A stretch of DNA of 64,000 nt from contig NC_079148.1 in NCBI RefSeq assembly GCF_945859685.1, forward strand, positions 140,303,133 to 140,367,132, in the 5' to 3' direction. The notes below the pieces were generated by a model. It did not search any database, had not been told where the DNA came from, and saw nothing but the letters and a program-made list of their open reading frames with translations. The translations under genes and the position numbers were made by a program. Positions 1 to 12,650 of this stretch are shown one piece after another; the stretch's first letter is position 1; every line of letters starts with the position of its first letter. The DNA comes from Eupeodes corollae. Its lineage: Eukaryota > Arthropoda > Insecta > Diptera > Syrphidae.

Positions 1-620
<620 letters not shown>

Positions 621-3479
621 TACTTGCAAAATATACGCATAAAACGCAAACCAAACGTGCTATATACTTCAACTTTGAACTCCAACTAAAAGGAAAATCC
701 CCCTTCCTAGATAGATGATAAGAAATGAAAAAGTGTTGTCACTTTTTAAATTATAACTAAATTCCCGGATCTTAATTGCCACACCTCGTACTTATACAGC
801 TGTCAGATTAACAGATACAATTTTTTCTTTTTATTTTTAATTTCTTTCGGTCTTTAAGAGTTCGCTACAAACAAATTTGACAAATTTCAAATGAATCGGT
901 AGATTGAACTGCATATTCTCATTCTGAAAATGAATAAAGTAGAGAACATGCTTTTTAAATTGATACAAATTCTAAGAAAAACCAAAATCGCGTACCATAT
1001 TTCGAGAAAGAGGTTAGTTTTACAGACTCATGCAAAGAAGTTTCAAATTAAAAAAATGCGTTGTTGTAAATTTGACAGCTCTACTTCACTTGTTAACAAT
1101 TGCCCGAAGTAACAATTCTAATCGTGTTCCATGAGCCACAAAAAAAATCAATTTTTGACGGAAATATGAATTTACTCATGGACACCGCTTTTAATATTAA
1201 CCTTGTTACACGTCAGACCTTAAAGATACATAAAAACTATGCCCCCTCTATGTGAAAGAAGACTTTTTTAAATGATGTTCAATTGCGAGTTTTTTTCTTG
1301 TGCCACATACTGTCCCTCAACTGAACTCGTATTCAAATAAATGTTTCTGTTAAACGGTTAAAAAAGAACATATTCAAATAAATTATTCATTAAATTGTAT
1401 GTTCGCGCACAATAAATTGATTAATATTTATGTAATTTTGTGTTTCTATTTTTTTCAAGGAAATTATTATTTATTTCTCAAGTTTTGCGTTTGTTAGGAA
1501 AACAGCGACGGCGGTGGTGGTCGTCATAAATAATATCAAAAAAATAAATAAATGTTGTATGGCAACAAGCGTACATAACATATTTTTTACACATGTACTT
1601 AGGTACTTTTCGAAACCTACTTCTGATTCTAAGATGACATGGAATCTTTTGTATCTTTTGGTATTCTAGTCCAATTCATTATATTATAGCCGATGATAAT
1701 GATATGATTGTGATAAAGATCATGATGACGATGATTTAATATTTATGATCATCGTTATTATTGTTGTTTATTGTGGCACATGTTGACATTCTTGAAAAAT
1801 CATATAGACCTACTTTAATACCATTTGTATGATGTCATATATAAATCAAAAGTTTTGTTCGTTTATTTATTTTTTGCTATCTTGTAGACATCAACTATTA
1901 TTACAACCCTAACCCAAAAAGTATCTTTATTTCGGTATAGTGGGTGACAGTATCTTTTTTCCATCTGTTGTTTTCTTTTTATTATTATTTTGCGTATCTT
2001 ATGATTTTGGGACTCTTATCTGATGATGTCACAAAAATCTGGTAGGAAATGTTCAATTCTTTTATATTTGAGAGCTTGAACAAATATTTAAAAAAACAAA
2101 AAACAATTTTGTCACTTCGATTGCCACTTAATAGATATTGATGGAAAATGAAGATACTATATTTCAAGACATTGGAGTAGAGATACAAATAACAGTGAAA
2201 AGTAAATGTAAACAAACGAACCTAAACACAAAACTGTTGCATTTAACATTTTTGAAGGTTTTTCCTTGTCTAATAAATAACAAAGTTTGTTCAAGAATTA
2301 GACCTCAATAAATGTTTGTTTTAGGTTAAGTGTTTCTTCTTTCTTTTCCTAATACTTATAGGTTTTTGTAACTTTAATGGTGATGCAGACATACATATGT
2401 TTGTACTCGTATGTACAAAGTTGAAGATTAAGTATAATTTATTACGTGTCTGTATGGGTTTTTTGGAAGGTGGAATAGAAAAATCTATGGAATGCCTATA
2501 AGTTCGTATAAAGACAATCTTTTGGATGAGATTGTGAAATCTGCTACAACTGTAACATTTGTTTTTGGTGTAGGGAAAGAAGTTTGTTTAACATCCAAAA
2601 AAAAAGCCTAGAAAACTTTTATAAGATTTATTAATATTCCAAGGAAGTTGATGTTAGGTTAGTTTCTTTTATATTTATCTCATATTTTACTTAAATGGCT
2701 TAATTGTTGACTTAGAACGTGAGTTCAATATGAATAGTGAGAAAAACTATTCTTAACATGCGAGGAAATTAAATAGTTTCATTTGTCATTTTTTTGTTCT
2801 TTTCTAAAACAATTAATTTATTTTTTTTAATATCACACAAAGGAATTCTTATTGAAAAGTTTGCGTTATTAAAGTTAAACTTCACTACGAACGCACTCTA
2901 ACTCAATAACTTCAGGGACAAAGTTTTAAGTAGTTGTAAAAAGGTACTTGGGGACTTAACTTTTTCTAACTCTTAAAACTATTTGAAGACAAAATTAACA
3001 AGCACATTTTATTAACTTCCCTTTGGAACTGTTTGTAACAAGCCCGATTCAGAATTATTACAACTGACGTTTCAGGGTTATTCGAAAAGTGTCAATTTTT
3101 TTAAGTAGTGTTAAAGTTGCTTGAATGATTCGTCAACCGACTAAATAGTTCTTAATGGTGATTAAAAAAAAACTCAGATTCAATACTGGACACTAGATAG
3201 CTGCCTGCTGTTAAAATTTTTGACACTTGTAACAGCGCATTGAAAACTGAAACTAGCCGACTGTGACATATTGAACGACGCCTACGTCAAATTTAAAAAT
3301 GTTTGCTTTGATTTTTGAGATACCTTAAACCTTCACATAAAGTAAAAATAAAACATTTTTTTTAAAGATTTAGATAAGTGGATTTGCCCTTTTTGGCTTT
3401 CCATCAACATCAACTAAAGTTATCAATTTAATTGCTTAACCGATAAATAAGCTTTTGTATAACTACACTATACTAGATA
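621..3479. other. no gene seen; AT-rich DNA
   Basis: Short open frames here (for example around 930-1112 and 1985-2215) have low-complexity AT-driven composition and no recognisable domain. A GAT-rich simple stretch lies at about 1690-1770. The first ~170 bases may still belong to the mariner relic. Nothing else is supported. Confidence 0.6.
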
Positions 3480-4275
3480 ATACACTATTTTTGCTTTCCT
3501 TGACATCGAAGGTGCTTCTGACAACTTGGATACATCTACAATCACATTTGCACTAAATTATCTGAGCGTTAATGGTTCACCTTCGGAGTGAATTCAATTA
3601 ACACTGAGTAGCAGAATGATTAACTCAAAACAAGGCGACTCTCCTACTAGAAGATTCGTTAGCAGAGGGACACCGCAAGGTGGTGTAATATCCCCATCAC
3701 CTCTGGAACCTGGCGGTGGTTCAAAACCTAACTCGTCTGGCTGCGGAGGGTTTCAAAATGATTGCCTATGCGGATCTTATAGCGGTCTCAGGAAAAACCT
3801 TAAGATCCTAAAAAAACTGCTAGTTGCCTCGAAGCTTAAGCGCACAACATTGGCCACTATGGTACTTTCGTATCAATTCCAAAGCACACAGACTGCACCA
3901 TCCATCTGAACGACTGAAATTCAGTCTCTATTTCCGTCTTTCAGGCGAATCTTTTAGCGATAATAAAAGTCTTGTTCGGGCTTAAAGAAAACGTGATATC
4001 AACATCTGATATCCGTATTTTCAGATTCTCTAAAGTCCACACTGACGATCATCTCTAATGGATATGGCACAACAGTTTAAGATTCACCCTTGCTGGGTGC
4101 TGTGACATAGGGACACTCCAGGAAATTGTGAGACACATGAAACTCGACTCAAACTGATTTCATTGAGCTTAGAGGAAAGTATCAAGATTCATATGGCGCA
4201 TAACAATAGGCTATTAAACTGGCCTAAGTATATCCTACTTTCTCACGGACATCCACTTTAACCTTACCTAACCTA
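3480..4275 (+). mobile_element. LINE-A copy 1: relic of non-LTR retrotransposon (RT + RNase H)
   Basis: Fragments of a reverse transcriptase are readable in different frames: FAFLDIEGA near 3490 (RT motif A), then SRGTPQGGVISP at about 3658-3695 (motif B, normally followed by LLWNL). A piece matching the RNase H region of the other copies follows at about 3955-4080. The 3' terminus, ending in a CCACTTTAACC-type block plus CTAACC repeats (4250-4275), is shared with the copies at 60060-61384 (+) and 47203-49673 (-). Numerous stops, frameshifts and deletions show it is dead. The combination of RT, RNase H and a Cys-rich C-terminus fits the I/LOA/R1 group of LINEs; I cannot fix the clade by eye. 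Confidence 0.8.
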
Positions 4276-7200
4276 TAAATAGAATCAATTTCCCACAGCA
4301 ATTTTTAAATGATAAGTTTATTAAAAAAATGTTACAAAAATTTACCAAACCGAAAATTAGTGGAAGGACCATCATCTTTATGAATCTTACCTGAAATTAA
4401 AGAAAAGAAAGAAAATTAAATAAAGTCTTACGAAATAATGAAATTATTAAATGATAATTTTTATAAAGTATAATCAATTCGATGTTCAAAAAAACCATTT
4501 CACATTTTGGACGTAGAAAATCTAACACGAGTTCTAATAGGGTTTGCGAATAAGCTGTTCCAATTTGATGCATATACCAATATTTTCTTGCCTTCTGTTA
4601 AATGTAAAATAACACACACAAGTGGCAACTGGCAAATAATGTAATATTTACCATGGCACTCTACTGAATTTTGAACTTTAGTTCTTAGAGTTCACCTTCA
4701 GAATTTTGCAAGGATGTTATAAGAAGTGGCCAAAATTAGAACATTCTTCAACTCATGTTTAATAGTTCTGATAGATATTATATCGAAGTTCAGCTACTAC
4801 AGCATCATATAAATATTACAATGGTCTATTCAAGCAAGAGTTCGCAAATTTTTTATAAATTCTGCTCTTTGTGGTTTTTGAGTCATAAGGGCAACGGTCG
4901 GTTTCCCAACGTTCCTTAAACTTTTTTAAAATCACACACTGCGATTGCCTAATCTTTTTCACTTGTCATTTTTGTTTTGTACTTTCCATTTTTACTTTGT
5001 TACTTAGACTTAACTTCAACTTGTTTCCTCAATTTTGTCTTAATAAAATTTATTTATAAACATCTAATTGGTTAAATTTTAAACATCCGACTTTTTATTT
5101 ACCTCTCCTTTCTCTCTTCTTACTTTTCTGCGTTGCTAATTCAACGCTCACTGTAGTCCCCGGACAGAACGAACGCCGCGCCGTTAAGAACACAGTAAAG
5201 CTGCACAATAACCCACCAGACGACAAGAGCCCCGTCACAAATGGATACAAGCAAAATGGCCGCCACGGTTACAACACGATAAAATTTTCATGACAGTTTT
5301 AATGATCAATAAATTCTCACATGTTTATGTCATCCATAACTTCACGAATTTTATTTTCAAGGTCTTGAATCTATTGTGGAGCAAAAGCGTGGACCTTATT
5401 TTTCAAGTAGTATTTTAAAAAAAAGTCTCTAAAATCAGAAGATTTCCGTGGCCGATTGTTTATCACCATTTCAAGAAATAACACGGTCAGAAAACTATTC
5501 TTGCAAAGTTACCAAGCGTAACTGCGAAACACCGACTGTGTTTGTAGTGATTTTAAACAATTTCAATTGGTTTAACGTGTATCGTTCCGTTTTTAGTAAT
5601 AGCGTAGTTTTAACTTGTCAAATGTCTAAAGGTAACAACTTCAGAAATGACAGATGCCTATATAGCGTATAAATCAAATGTTAACCTCTTTTTGAAAAAC
5701 CCTACATTTATTGCAGATAATAAGAAGTCATCTTTTAACAAAATTTATAAGAAAAATTTGACAATAATTTCTGGAAGAAATTAACAGAGCAAAATAAATG
5801 TTTTTCTTCGAAATTTTCAGCATATTTCAGAATTTCCAAATTGCTTTCGTAATTTATTTTAGAATTTTATCAATACATTTTTTTTTAAGTACAAGAGAGC
5901 TTTAAGATCACTTGTTTCAAGGCTTCCTGTAGATCTTGAAATCTTTGAGAAACTCTCAGTTTGATGGAATAATTCATTTATTTATTTTTCAATTTATTCA
6001 ATTTAAATTTCTTGCTGAACAAACTGTAGGAATATTAATAGGAAATTATAAATATGAACATATGACATTGAAAACTTCTTTATTTCATTACTCATTGAAC
6101 ACTCTTCATTAAGACATAACTGAGAAATGGGTGTGAAATAAATTCATATGTCCCTCAAATTAATTTTGAATATTGTTTGTGGCAGGGGGAAAGGGGGGTC
6201 GGTATTAGTGCTGACATTATTTCAATTTGTATGCCAACAATGTTATAATTTCAATTTACAAAAGACAAAAAAAATCGTATTATATTTTTCAAGATATGTA
6301 CATTGGATCATCATTATTCTTGGCTTAACAGCAAATCGTTTTTCAAACTACATTCCTGTACTGAGTTGTAAACTTATTCCAATGCCTCCAATTAAATACC
6401 ACTCCTCTTAGAGTATAAAAGAAAAATAATAATTAAATCGTGTCGATTGATATGACATGGTGTCTTATTTTTTGATCAGCTACTAGTAAATAGATACACG
6501 AAATTGTTGAACATATATTTTTTTACGAATCACAATGATGTCGTCAGCAGAACAAATTTTACGATGTTCTGCAATCAATAAAAGTATCTAATATCTATTG
6601 CTTTTTTTTGTATTTTTCGATATCGATATCTTTATATCGTTCTTGAATTGTTTGTCATCGCAATCCAAACCAATGGTGGAATTTGTAAAAAAAAAGTATC
6701 TATTAAAAAGGAAGAAGATTACAATCACGGTTGTCTCATGGACTCATGGTATGAGAAATTAAATTATAAAAACCCGGTGTGTGCTTTACAAATTAAAACT
6801 CGATAATGATATACGAGAAATCAAATTGAACATGAACTGAATGCAATAAACTAATTATACGCACGTTGTTGTGTCTTATTCATTATTTATTATTATTGTC
6901 GATGATCTGAATTCAATTTGTCTACACAAATAAAATATATTTTATAAGTAGTTTTGTAGTAGGTAGTTACAATTATTCTTGTTTTTCTTTTGCAACGGCT
7001 ATAAAATTCTTTATCAATAGATTACTATTATTATTTATTAATATTTATATGCATGTGCAATGTATGCATTATAAAAAAAAGATTAAACCTTTGAGCTATT
7101 TGATAAGATATCAATCATATTGATAAAGATTGGAAATTATGTCAATGCACATATTGAGAATTATTGCATAGTCGCAATAATGAAGACACTTTAATTGTGT

Positions 7201-7420
7201 CGTTTCTAAAAATGACTATCAAGTTGATACAAAAATAGATATGCGTCTGATAGAAGCAAAATCCAAGGATACTATTCAAGTGTTTACAAGAAATATATTT
7301 AGTTTTTGAAACACAACTCTAGTTATTAGTAAAAAATTGAAATACTTTTGAACAAGTCTAGTTAGCAGTTTTTAACTTAAGTTACGGAAGTTGCTTGATA
7401 AAAAGTGTTTTTCAGAAGTA
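4276..7420. other. no gene seen; AT-rich DNA with one GC-richer patch
   Basis: No recognisable coding region. A GC-richer patch at about 5150-5275 stands out against AT-rich flanks and is reported as a finding. Small ORFs at 5448-5672 and 6148-6411 have no recognisable motif. Confidence 0.55.
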
Positions 7421-7654
7421 AGGGACCGTTCAAGTAATACGTAACGCAATTTGGGGGAGGGGTTTACGATGCGTTATAGGGGCGGAGGGTGTCTTTCTAA
7501 CAATACGTTACGCAACATTGTTTTTTTTAAATACAAAACTAGGGAATTGAATATATCCATAAGGACCGGGAAACACTCATCCTCCACAGCGAACACTCAT
7601 GCTTATGATTTCGAATCATTTTTAATAATACCGTCATTCAAACCCTTAATGATG

Positions 7655-7986
7655 ACAGAATCGAACACCGTGAAGCCAGTGATCATCATATTTGTATGGA
7701 CGCCTTGTTTATAGCGACTAATACTCCTGGGCGGAGCGCATATAACCCAGTTGAGCGTCGGATGGCCCCCCTCAGCAAACGACTAACAGGCGTCATTCTG
7801 CCTCATGAATATTTTGGTTCTCATGTCGACGACAAAGGAATGACTACGGATGATGATTTGCAAAAACACTCTAGTAAAGATATAAATCCTTCGTACGTAT
7901 CGCCCTCCAAAACTTGTATTGTAATGTGGACGAATTCAACGAGAAAAATTGACGTGTGTTCACGCATACATAGACACACTTACTGA
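7655..7986 (+). pseudogene. transposon-encoded protein, N-terminal block (broken)
   Basis: The block reads VKPVIIIFV at about 7672-7698, then switches frame to MDALFIATN, RSAYNPVERRMAPLS, LTGVILPHEYFGSHVD and so on. The switch coincides with missing sequence, so an internal deletion plus frameshift is likely. Composition and motif density are clearly protein-like, unlike the surrounding AT-rich noise. I recognise the block as a conserved protein carried by repeated elements in metazoan genomes, but I do not know its catalytic mechanism and assign none. Past about 7890 the sequence loses similarity to that pattern. Confidence 0.6.
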
Positions 7987-8183
7987 GTTTTTTGGGGAAA
8001 TTTTATAAATTAGAGGAGAAATTACACGCACACTATGAAAAAGTTTATGAGGCTGATTTCCGGTTTAGCTTGTAGGCAAACCAAGATGTCTACCGAGGAT
8101 TTATATCTTTATATAGAGTGTTTTTGATGATTTGGAAAAACGCAATTTTCAGCACGCTGGGGAAACACTAATTGTAGAGAGAA

Positions 8184-8525
8184 ATGAAAATTGATAATTA
8201 CGACGTTTCGGCGGACTATAGACAGCCGTGGTATAGCGTTCACGTCCGTGAATCGCAATATTTCTTACAGGTTATAAAATGCGCGGATGATTCCTGCTGT
8301 TCACCACCGAGAAGTGCATTGAAATCTGTTCTTCCGGATGCTTTCATGCCTCCACCTTGCCCAATATTTCAAACTTCAAGCAAGCTCGTAGTACCCAGTT
8401 TACTAGACAAAGGAACATCTAAGTTTTCGCCACTTCTTGTGAGGTTTTCCGTTAATCTGACACCTCCTCTGGTAGGGTTAAAGCAGATTCAAAAATCTTC
8501 AAAAATTGCGTTACGTAACACTTGA
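8184..8525 (+). pseudogene. transposon-encoded protein, C-terminal block (broken)
   Basis: An open frame contains YSVHVRESQYFLQVIKCAD, then DSCC and SALKSVLPDAFMPPP. The Cys pair after the IVKC-like stretch resembles a zinc-binding C-terminal part of the same protein as the 7655-7986 block. The frame runs into the right TIR. Together the two blocks are far shorter than a full transposase, so the element is defective. The start chosen is only the first Met of the open frame; the true coding sequence would be continuous with the upstream block. Confidence 0.55.
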
Positions 8526-8635
8526 ACGCTCCCTAAGGAACTTTGAAACGCAATATAACAAAGAAGATTTTTCTAAATTGACATACAATTTAAAAATGTC
8601 AATTAAGAAAGAAAAAAAATTAGGTAGCGTGACAG

Positions 8636-8765
8636 TCCGTTGAGAACTAGAGCCTATTATTTTATTATTACAACTCTCAACGATTCCTGGGTTCGAATCA
8701 TGTCAGGTATGGGGGGACCTACAGTTTTATGCCGAAATCGAACGGCTAATTTGATGAAGCACTGT
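8636..8765 (-). mobile_element. SINE fragment (body region only)
   Basis: This stretch matches the body of the complete SINE at 54426-54743, for example CAACGGACTGT near the 3' end, GAGAGTTGTAA and TAGCCGTTCG on the minus strand. The tRNA-derived head seen in the full copy is absent, so the copy is 5' truncated. It sits just before the repeat element at 8805 and may mark where that element lost its left end. Confidence 0.7.
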
Positions 8766-8804
8766 TCATGACAATCCAATGCACAATGACGCCAAGAAAT
8801 TTAC

Positions 8805-10391
8805 TTTATTAACTTCCCATAGGAAGTTATTGTAATGGGTTCGATTTGTGAAATTGAAAATTTTGAAATTTCTCGACGTTTCAAGGTCCCTAGAGTCGAA
8901 ATAAAAGATTTTTAGAAAGATGTCTGTGCGTGTGTGTGTACGTACGTTCGTACGTCCGTACGTTCGCGACGTTTTTTTCGTCTTCCATAGCTCAAGAACC
9001 AGAAGATATATCGACTCCAAATAAATTTTGTTATAGAGATAATAAGGCAGAACGATGCAGAAAGGGCTCTCAAAAAAATTGCGTGGGTGGTTTTTTTACC
9101 ATAGTATTTTTAAAAAAAAGTGAAAATTTTGGTTAACCCGAAATATCTTACGAACCAAAAATGTTAGAGACTTGAATTAAATTTTATATAATAAACTGTA
9201 ACGTGATCTCAAAGAAGTATATTTTTTGAAAAAAATCTATCTAACGGTTTTTTTTATGAATAAAAAAACTGAAAAAAACAATTTGTCACCTCCAAAATTT
9301 AACGACTTAAATATAATTTCATCTCCAAAACAATTTTGAGCAACGGACAACAATGTTTTTGAAATCTGATAAAATTTTCAGAAAAATCGAATTGACAGTT
9401 TTTTTTATAAAAAAAAAAATCTAAAAAAAACATTACTCAAAGTTAGTAAAAATTGAATATCGATTCAAATATCTTTTCAAAAACTTGAAATTTAGGCTTA
9501 AAACTTATTTTATCTTATAAGAAATTTTGTTTCCAACATTCGATAAAATTTTGAAAAAAATCGAATTGACAGTTTTTTTACAAAAAATAAAAACCTAAAA
9601 AAAAATAATAAAAGTTGGTAAAAATTAATTTTCGACTCAAATATCTTTTCAAAACTTTGAGATATTAGCTTTAATTCACTTTTATCTTTCAAAAACTATT
9701 GTTTTCAACGTGCAATAAGATTTTGAAAAAAAGTAGAATTGATAGTTTTTTTTACAAAAAATTAAAAACCGAAAAAAAATAACAAAAGTTGGTAAAAATT
9801 GAAAATCGACTCAAATATCTTTTCAAAACTTTGAGATATTGACTTTAATTTACTTTTATCTTTCAAAAAATATTGTTGTCAACATTCAGTAAAATTTTGA
9901 ATAAAATCGAATAGACAGTTTTTTTACAAAAAATTAAAAACCGAACAAAAATTAACAAAAGTTGGTAAAAATTGATTTTCGACTCAAATATCTTTTCAAA
10001 ACTTTGAAATATTGGCTTCAAACTAATTTTATCTTATAAAAAATATTGTTTTCAACATTCGGTAAAATTTTGAGAAAAATCGAATTGACAGTTTTTTTAC
10101 AAAAAATAAAAACCTAAAAAAATGTATAAAAGTTGGTAAAAATTGATTTTCGACCCAAATATCTTTTTAAAAATTATAGATATTGGCTTCAAACTTATTT
10201 ATTTTACAGAAAATATTGTTTTCGATATTCATAAATTTTTATATAAAAATCCAAAAGTCCGTTTTTTCATAAAAAATAAAATCTACAAAAAATAGTACGC
10301 AAATTTGGTAAAATTGATACTAGTACATATAGACAAACTTTTAAGCAAGACAAATCGACAGTTATCAGTGTGGGTCGCATCCCAGCCTCTT
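8805..10391 (+). mobile_element. Minisatellite-bearing TIR element, copy A (left end truncated)
   Basis: This 1.6-kb repeat is present again in inverted orientation at 39886-41670. Both start (in this orientation) with a short hairpin AACTTCC..GGAAGTT at about 8811-8828, pass a CGTACGTTCG-rich simple stretch (8938-8970), continue through ~173-bp tandem repeats, and end with TTATCAGTGTGGGTCGCATC followed by CCAGCCTCTT. In the other copy the latter block is also present as an inverted repeat at the opposite end, so it behaves like a TIR. The left TIR of this copy is missing. No ORF is recognisable. It is probably a non-autonomous DNA element; superfamily unknown. Confidence 0.7.
9210..10320 (+). 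repeat. ~173-bp tandem repeats, about 6 diverged units
   Basis: The recurring phrase TCGAATTGACAGTTTTTTT and variants starts near 9387, 9561, 9734, 9907 and 10080, giving a period close to 173 bp. Each unit continues with an AAGTTGGTAAAAATTGA-like block and a CGACTCAAATATCTTTTCAA-like block. Units differ by many substitutions and small indels. The corresponding repeats occur in reverse orientation at about 40100-40790. Confidence 0.85.
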
Positions 10392-10429
10392 TTTTAAATA
10401 TGATTTCTGTAGAACGAATAAACATCGTA

Positions 10430-10640
10430 GCTCCAGTTTGTTTCGTATAAAACGCTTACCCTGAGGAAATCAGAAGCAGAGGCAGACTTCTTCACCGGTG
10501 GAGTGATCAAGTTGAGGCCGACACACGCCAGCTTGGTATTCGAAACTGGAGTCTGGACACAGCAAGCTAGCGATCGAGTAAGCTGGTAAGATCGATTACT
10601 TGAGGCCCAAAAGCACGATGCACTGTAGCTTCAACAAAAG
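10430..10640 (+). mobile_element. LINE C-terminal fragment
   Basis: A plus-strand frame reads RGRLLHRWSDQVEAD, then RQLGIRNWSL before a stop. This resembles the extreme C-terminus of non-LTR retrotransposon ORF2 proteins (pattern RGRP..RW.DQVEAD...LG...W). A short EAQKHDAL-like tail follows in another frame near 10600-10630. The upstream RT is absent, as expected for a 5'-truncated insertion. The clade is uncertain. Confidence 0.6.
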
Positions 10641-10699
10641 TAAGAATAGAGTAAGCACTTTCCAACCATACTCTCCGTTCAAAACACGTAAACATTCTT

Positions 10700-12300
10700 C
10701 CGACGACGAGAAGAAGCTTTAATCAAAATGAAGTCTACGAATTTCTTGTAAAATACGACAAGTTGCTAAAAAATGATAAACATCTTCGTTTTGGTTTGAG
10801 TTGCAGAGTGAACAAATTGCGCCTAAGTCAGTTCGATGTGGCCTGTAGTTGAATTTAAGAGTTTTAGTCCGTATTTTGAATATTAAACTTATATCAAAAG
10901 CAGAAAAGTTCTCACAGAAATAGTTATAATCATCCAAAGTCAAATTAGGAAAGCTATAGGTTGCTCTAGAAAGTGATTCCCCAGCCCTTTCGAGATAAGT
11001 TTTGTACATTTTCTCATCAACCATCGAAATGCAGTTGTAAAAGGTTCTTCGTTGTTGTTTGGCTTTAGATTCATTGCTAAATTATGTGCTGTGGTAAGAG
11101 TATTCCAATTTCTAAAAGGGGAATATCCGCAATGGATTGATATAAGCAGGATTTGCCTGTGCAGATTACTATCAGATCTACTTCTAACATATATTTGCGA
11201 AATAACGGACTCAACATATTTTTTTGAAAAAGTATCTTTGAATAACTTCTATATCCGCTAGAAATTGATATCCATACACTTGATTCCCATAACAAAAGCA
11301 ACTGGTCACGTTGGCCTCAAAAAAATTACATTTCGATGTAGGGTTCACGAAGCTTCTTGAAAAAAGTGTGGCCACATCGAGTTTAAAGCTGATTTGGCTG
11401 GTATTAGTTTCTCTTTAATATTATTTTTGATGTTCAAATTATTAGCTGACAGCTTCAATAGTGGTACCATCTAATGTCCAATTTCGTACGTTACTATCTG
11501 AACGGTTTTGAGGTTTAAAAATCATAATTTTAGATTTAAAAATCATAATTTTAGATATAAAAATGCTGATATTGAGATCGCACGAATCGCAATATTGTTT
11601 AAGTTTATTTATCTGAAGCTGCAATGTCACTGGGTTATCAGAGAACACCAAATGGTCATCAGCATAGAGAAACATCTTCAAAGATAAATCGCCATAGTTG
11701 ACCCCTCCCGGTAATTTATTTTCAATATCATTGATAAAAAGAGCGAACATCAGCGCACTCAGTATACAGCCTTGTGGAACACCTGTTTCGGTATTAAAGG
11801 ATTTTGATATAGATATACCATTACAAACCATTGCAGACGTTTTAATAAAAGTTGTTCATAAATCCGAATAAATTTGGTTGAAAGACCAATAACTGCTAGC
11901 TTAAATAAAAGTGATCTTCTGTTGATGGTATCAAAAGCAGCTTTAAAATCGATGAAAAAAATGTATAGGGGCTTCTTTTTGTCTATAAAACGCCTGACAA
12001 CGCTCGTAGGATCAAAAATTTTATCAATCGTTGAAAGGCCCGCCCGGAAACCAGCCTGATATCGACTTATCCAATTCACAAGCCTTAGTGAGCTCGAACT
12101 GAGATGCCTCTATAATTTTCTGGTGAACTCGGATTACCCTTTTTAAATATAGGAACTTTTGTAGCCAAACGATAGTAGCTCGGAAATTTCTCTTCTTTAA
12201 ACATTTTTTTTTAATAACCCCAACAAACACGCTAGAGAAATTCAGGACTTGAATTCTTATAGAATTCGATATGAATGCCATCTAAAATCGCTTCTTTGTT
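10700..12300 (-). mobile_element. LINE relic with reverse transcriptase and C-terminal zinc motif
   Basis: On the minus strand, 12079-11759 reads YQAGFRAGLSTIDKIF and FFIDFKAAFDTINR (RT motif A). 11831-11442 reads TGVPQGCILSALMF (motif B) and MFLYADDHLVFSD (the YADD active site). 11024-10719 holds ICSLC..(N)..HFLATC, the CCHC-type motif common at LINE C-termini. The pieces are in order but in different frames, and a degraded thumb region lies between. The EN domain and the N-terminal part of the RT are lost or scrambled (12281-12024 contains weak traces). A duplication within the SKIMIFK phrase is visible near 11515-11560. Non-functional. It is a Jockey/CR1-like RT by appearance, clade not fixed. 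Confidence 0.8.
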
Positions 12301-12319
12301 ATTTTGAATTCTGCTTATA

Positions 12320-12650
12320 GATGCCAACACCTTAAAAAATGGTAAAAGGAGACTCTAGCTTATCGATTGAAACATATTGTAGGGCAAAACTGATGGAATT
12401 CTGTTCAGGATCTGGCAGTAGTAAATCATGTTTATTGACGTTTCTATTCAACCAAAAGTGAGCTTCATGGCTAAGTAAAATTCAAGTGATTAGTCTTTCG
12501 AACAGAACCATGATTTTCAAAATAAATGTTCACAATTTGAAGGCGTTATTCACATGTCAGTCTATTTTTGTTGAAATGCCAAAGCCTGGACAGCTGTCAA
12601 AATGGCCGCCAGTTAAAAAAGTGTTGCCAACTTAAAGTTCTATAAATCTT
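12320..12650 (-). mobile_element. mariner-like relic
   Basis: The minus strand around 12470-12430 reads SHEAHFWLN, matching the SDEAHFWLNG block that carries the first catalytic Asp in the DD41D mariners of this window; the Asp is His here. Only this patch and the flank ending in TGTTGCCAACTTAAA (about 12625-12640) are recognisable. The same flank recurs at 25855-25870, so this and the relic around 23480 belong to one old family. Confidence 0.6.

Larger units (their letters stand above)
7421..8534 (+). mobile_element. DNA transposon with ~32-bp TIRs and decayed ORF
   Basis: The left end begins AGGGACCGTTCAAGTAATAC and continues to CGCAATTT. The inverted right end (8534 backwards) begins AGGGAGCGTTCAAGTGTTAC and continues to CGCAATTT, so the TIRs match at about 29 of 32 positions. 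Between them lie two blocks of a broken protein on the plus strand, annotated separately. Both blocks fall inside the TIRs, so the ORF belongs to this element. The TSD is not clear: TA on the left, AA on the right. I recall similar ORFs with this kind of TIR from many invertebrate genomes but cannot name the superfamily with certainty; an IS4EU/ISL2EU-like group is a guess. Confidence 0.75.
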
